Positions 14,185 through 14,538 of a stretch of 14,538 nt of DNA are shown here, in pieces. The stretch covers positions 1 through 14,538 of the forward strand of contig QHUD01000099.1 of assembly GCA_003221085.1 (NCBI GenBank). Direction: 5' to 3'. A program made the position numbers and the translations under genes. This DNA is from Gemmatimonadota bacterium (GTDB lineage: Bacteria > Gemmatimonadota > Gemmatimonadetes > Gemmatimonadales > GWC2-71-9). Within the stretch, counting starts at the first letter, position 1. Every line of letters starts with the position of its first letter. The notes beneath the pieces are model-generated. The model searched no databases, was not told where the DNA came from, and was given only the letters and a program-made list of their open reading frames with translations.

Positions 14185-14538
14185 CTACGAGGGCAGCAGC
14201 GCTTTTCGCAGCACGGTGAGCGCTCTGCTGATGTGCACGCCGATGGTCTTCGGCGAGATGGCCATCCGTGACGCCACCTCGGCGTAGCTCAAGCCCTCGC
14301 GGCGGCTCAGGACAAATGCCGTGCGGGTACGGGGAGGAAGGGTGCTGAGCGCCCGCTCGAGTCGCCGCCGCAGTTCTTCCGCCTCGAACTCGGCGTCGGG
14401 CGGCGGCGCGAAGGCGCCACCGGCCCCGTCGAGCGCGAGCAACGGGCCAGCCCGCCGTCGTACCGCGGCGCGCCGGAACTGGCTCATCGCGCGGCGGCGC
14501 ACGGCCGCGTAGAGATAGTGCTCCGCGTCCTGCGCGAT
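14185..14538 (-). CDS. ECF-type RNA polymerase sigma factor, C-terminal part (runs off the window)
   Basis: The 117 visible residues read in frame from the window edge (IAQDAEHYLYAAVRRRAMSQ), which looks like the end of region 2. A linker (GAFAPPPDAEFEAEELRRRLERAL) and region 4 follow, with LPPRTRTAFVLSRREGLSYAEVASRMAISPKTIGVHISRAL containing the -35-recognising helix-turn-helix. This form is typical of ECF sigmas paired with FecR and SusC-like transducers. Internal ATG/GTG codons (for example at 14502) would remove region 2 and are not real starts; the true start is outside the window. A 31-nt gap separates it from GH16, so they are probably co-transcribed. It would bring RNA polymerase to the promoter of this locus once released by FecR. 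Confidence 0.9.
   Translation of the reverse strand: MAQDAEHYLYAAVRRRAMSQFRRAAVRRRAGPLLALDGAGGAFAPPPDAEFEAEELRRRLERALSTLPPRTRTAFVLSRREGLSYAEVASRMAISPKTIGVHISRALTVLRKALLPS

Overview
The window is about 14.5 kb of GC-rich bacterial DNA in which every gene I accept lies on the minus strand, so transcription runs from position 14538 towards 1. A SusC/SusD pair controlled by an ECF sigma/FecR pair, next to a high-GC housekeeping operon, points to a GC-rich member of the Bacteroidetes-like supergroup. Gemmatimonadota is my best guess, inferred from gene content and composition only. The long plus-strand reading frames look like shadows of the minus-strand genes.

Region A (14538 to 5873) reads as a compact polysaccharide utilization locus. 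In transcription order it holds an ECF-type sigma factor (cut by the window edge), a secreted GH16 endo-beta-glucanase, a FecR-type anti-sigma factor, a SusC-like TonB-dependent transporter with an N-terminal STN signalling domain, a SusD-like lipoprotein and a GH30 lipoprotein glycosidase. Gaps are 31, 67, 19 and 18 nt, followed by a 1-nt overlap, consistent with one transcript. GH16 (typically beta-1,3-glucan cleavage) with GH30 (often beta-1,6-glucan cleavage) suggests laminarin or a similar branched fungal/algal beta-glucan. STN-SusC, FecR and sigma would form the trans-envelope relay that induces the locus.

Region B (5723 to 1) is a housekeeping operon: a DUF512 PDZ/radical-SAM protein, der (ribosome assembly GTPase), plsY and gpsA (glycerolipid synthesis), a short MerR-type regulator, a GT2 glycosyltransferase and surE (cut by the window edge). 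Nearly every junction is a 4-nt ATGA stop/start overlap, implying strong translational coupling. At two junctions non-coding-looking repeats have been accommodated without losing that coupling. At DUF512/der, an inverted repeat built of 7-nt units is translated as a roughly 46-residue tail on the DUF512 protein. At plsY/gpsA, a perfect 28-bp palindrome lies inside a 19-codon minicistron that begins and ends in ATGA.

The 149-nt gap between the two regions (5724-5872) contains a strong hairpin but no promoter or terminator I can call with confidence. A perfect 25-nt inverted repeat covers the fecR start codon. I see no tRNA, rRNA, CRISPR array, transposase or plus-strand gene.
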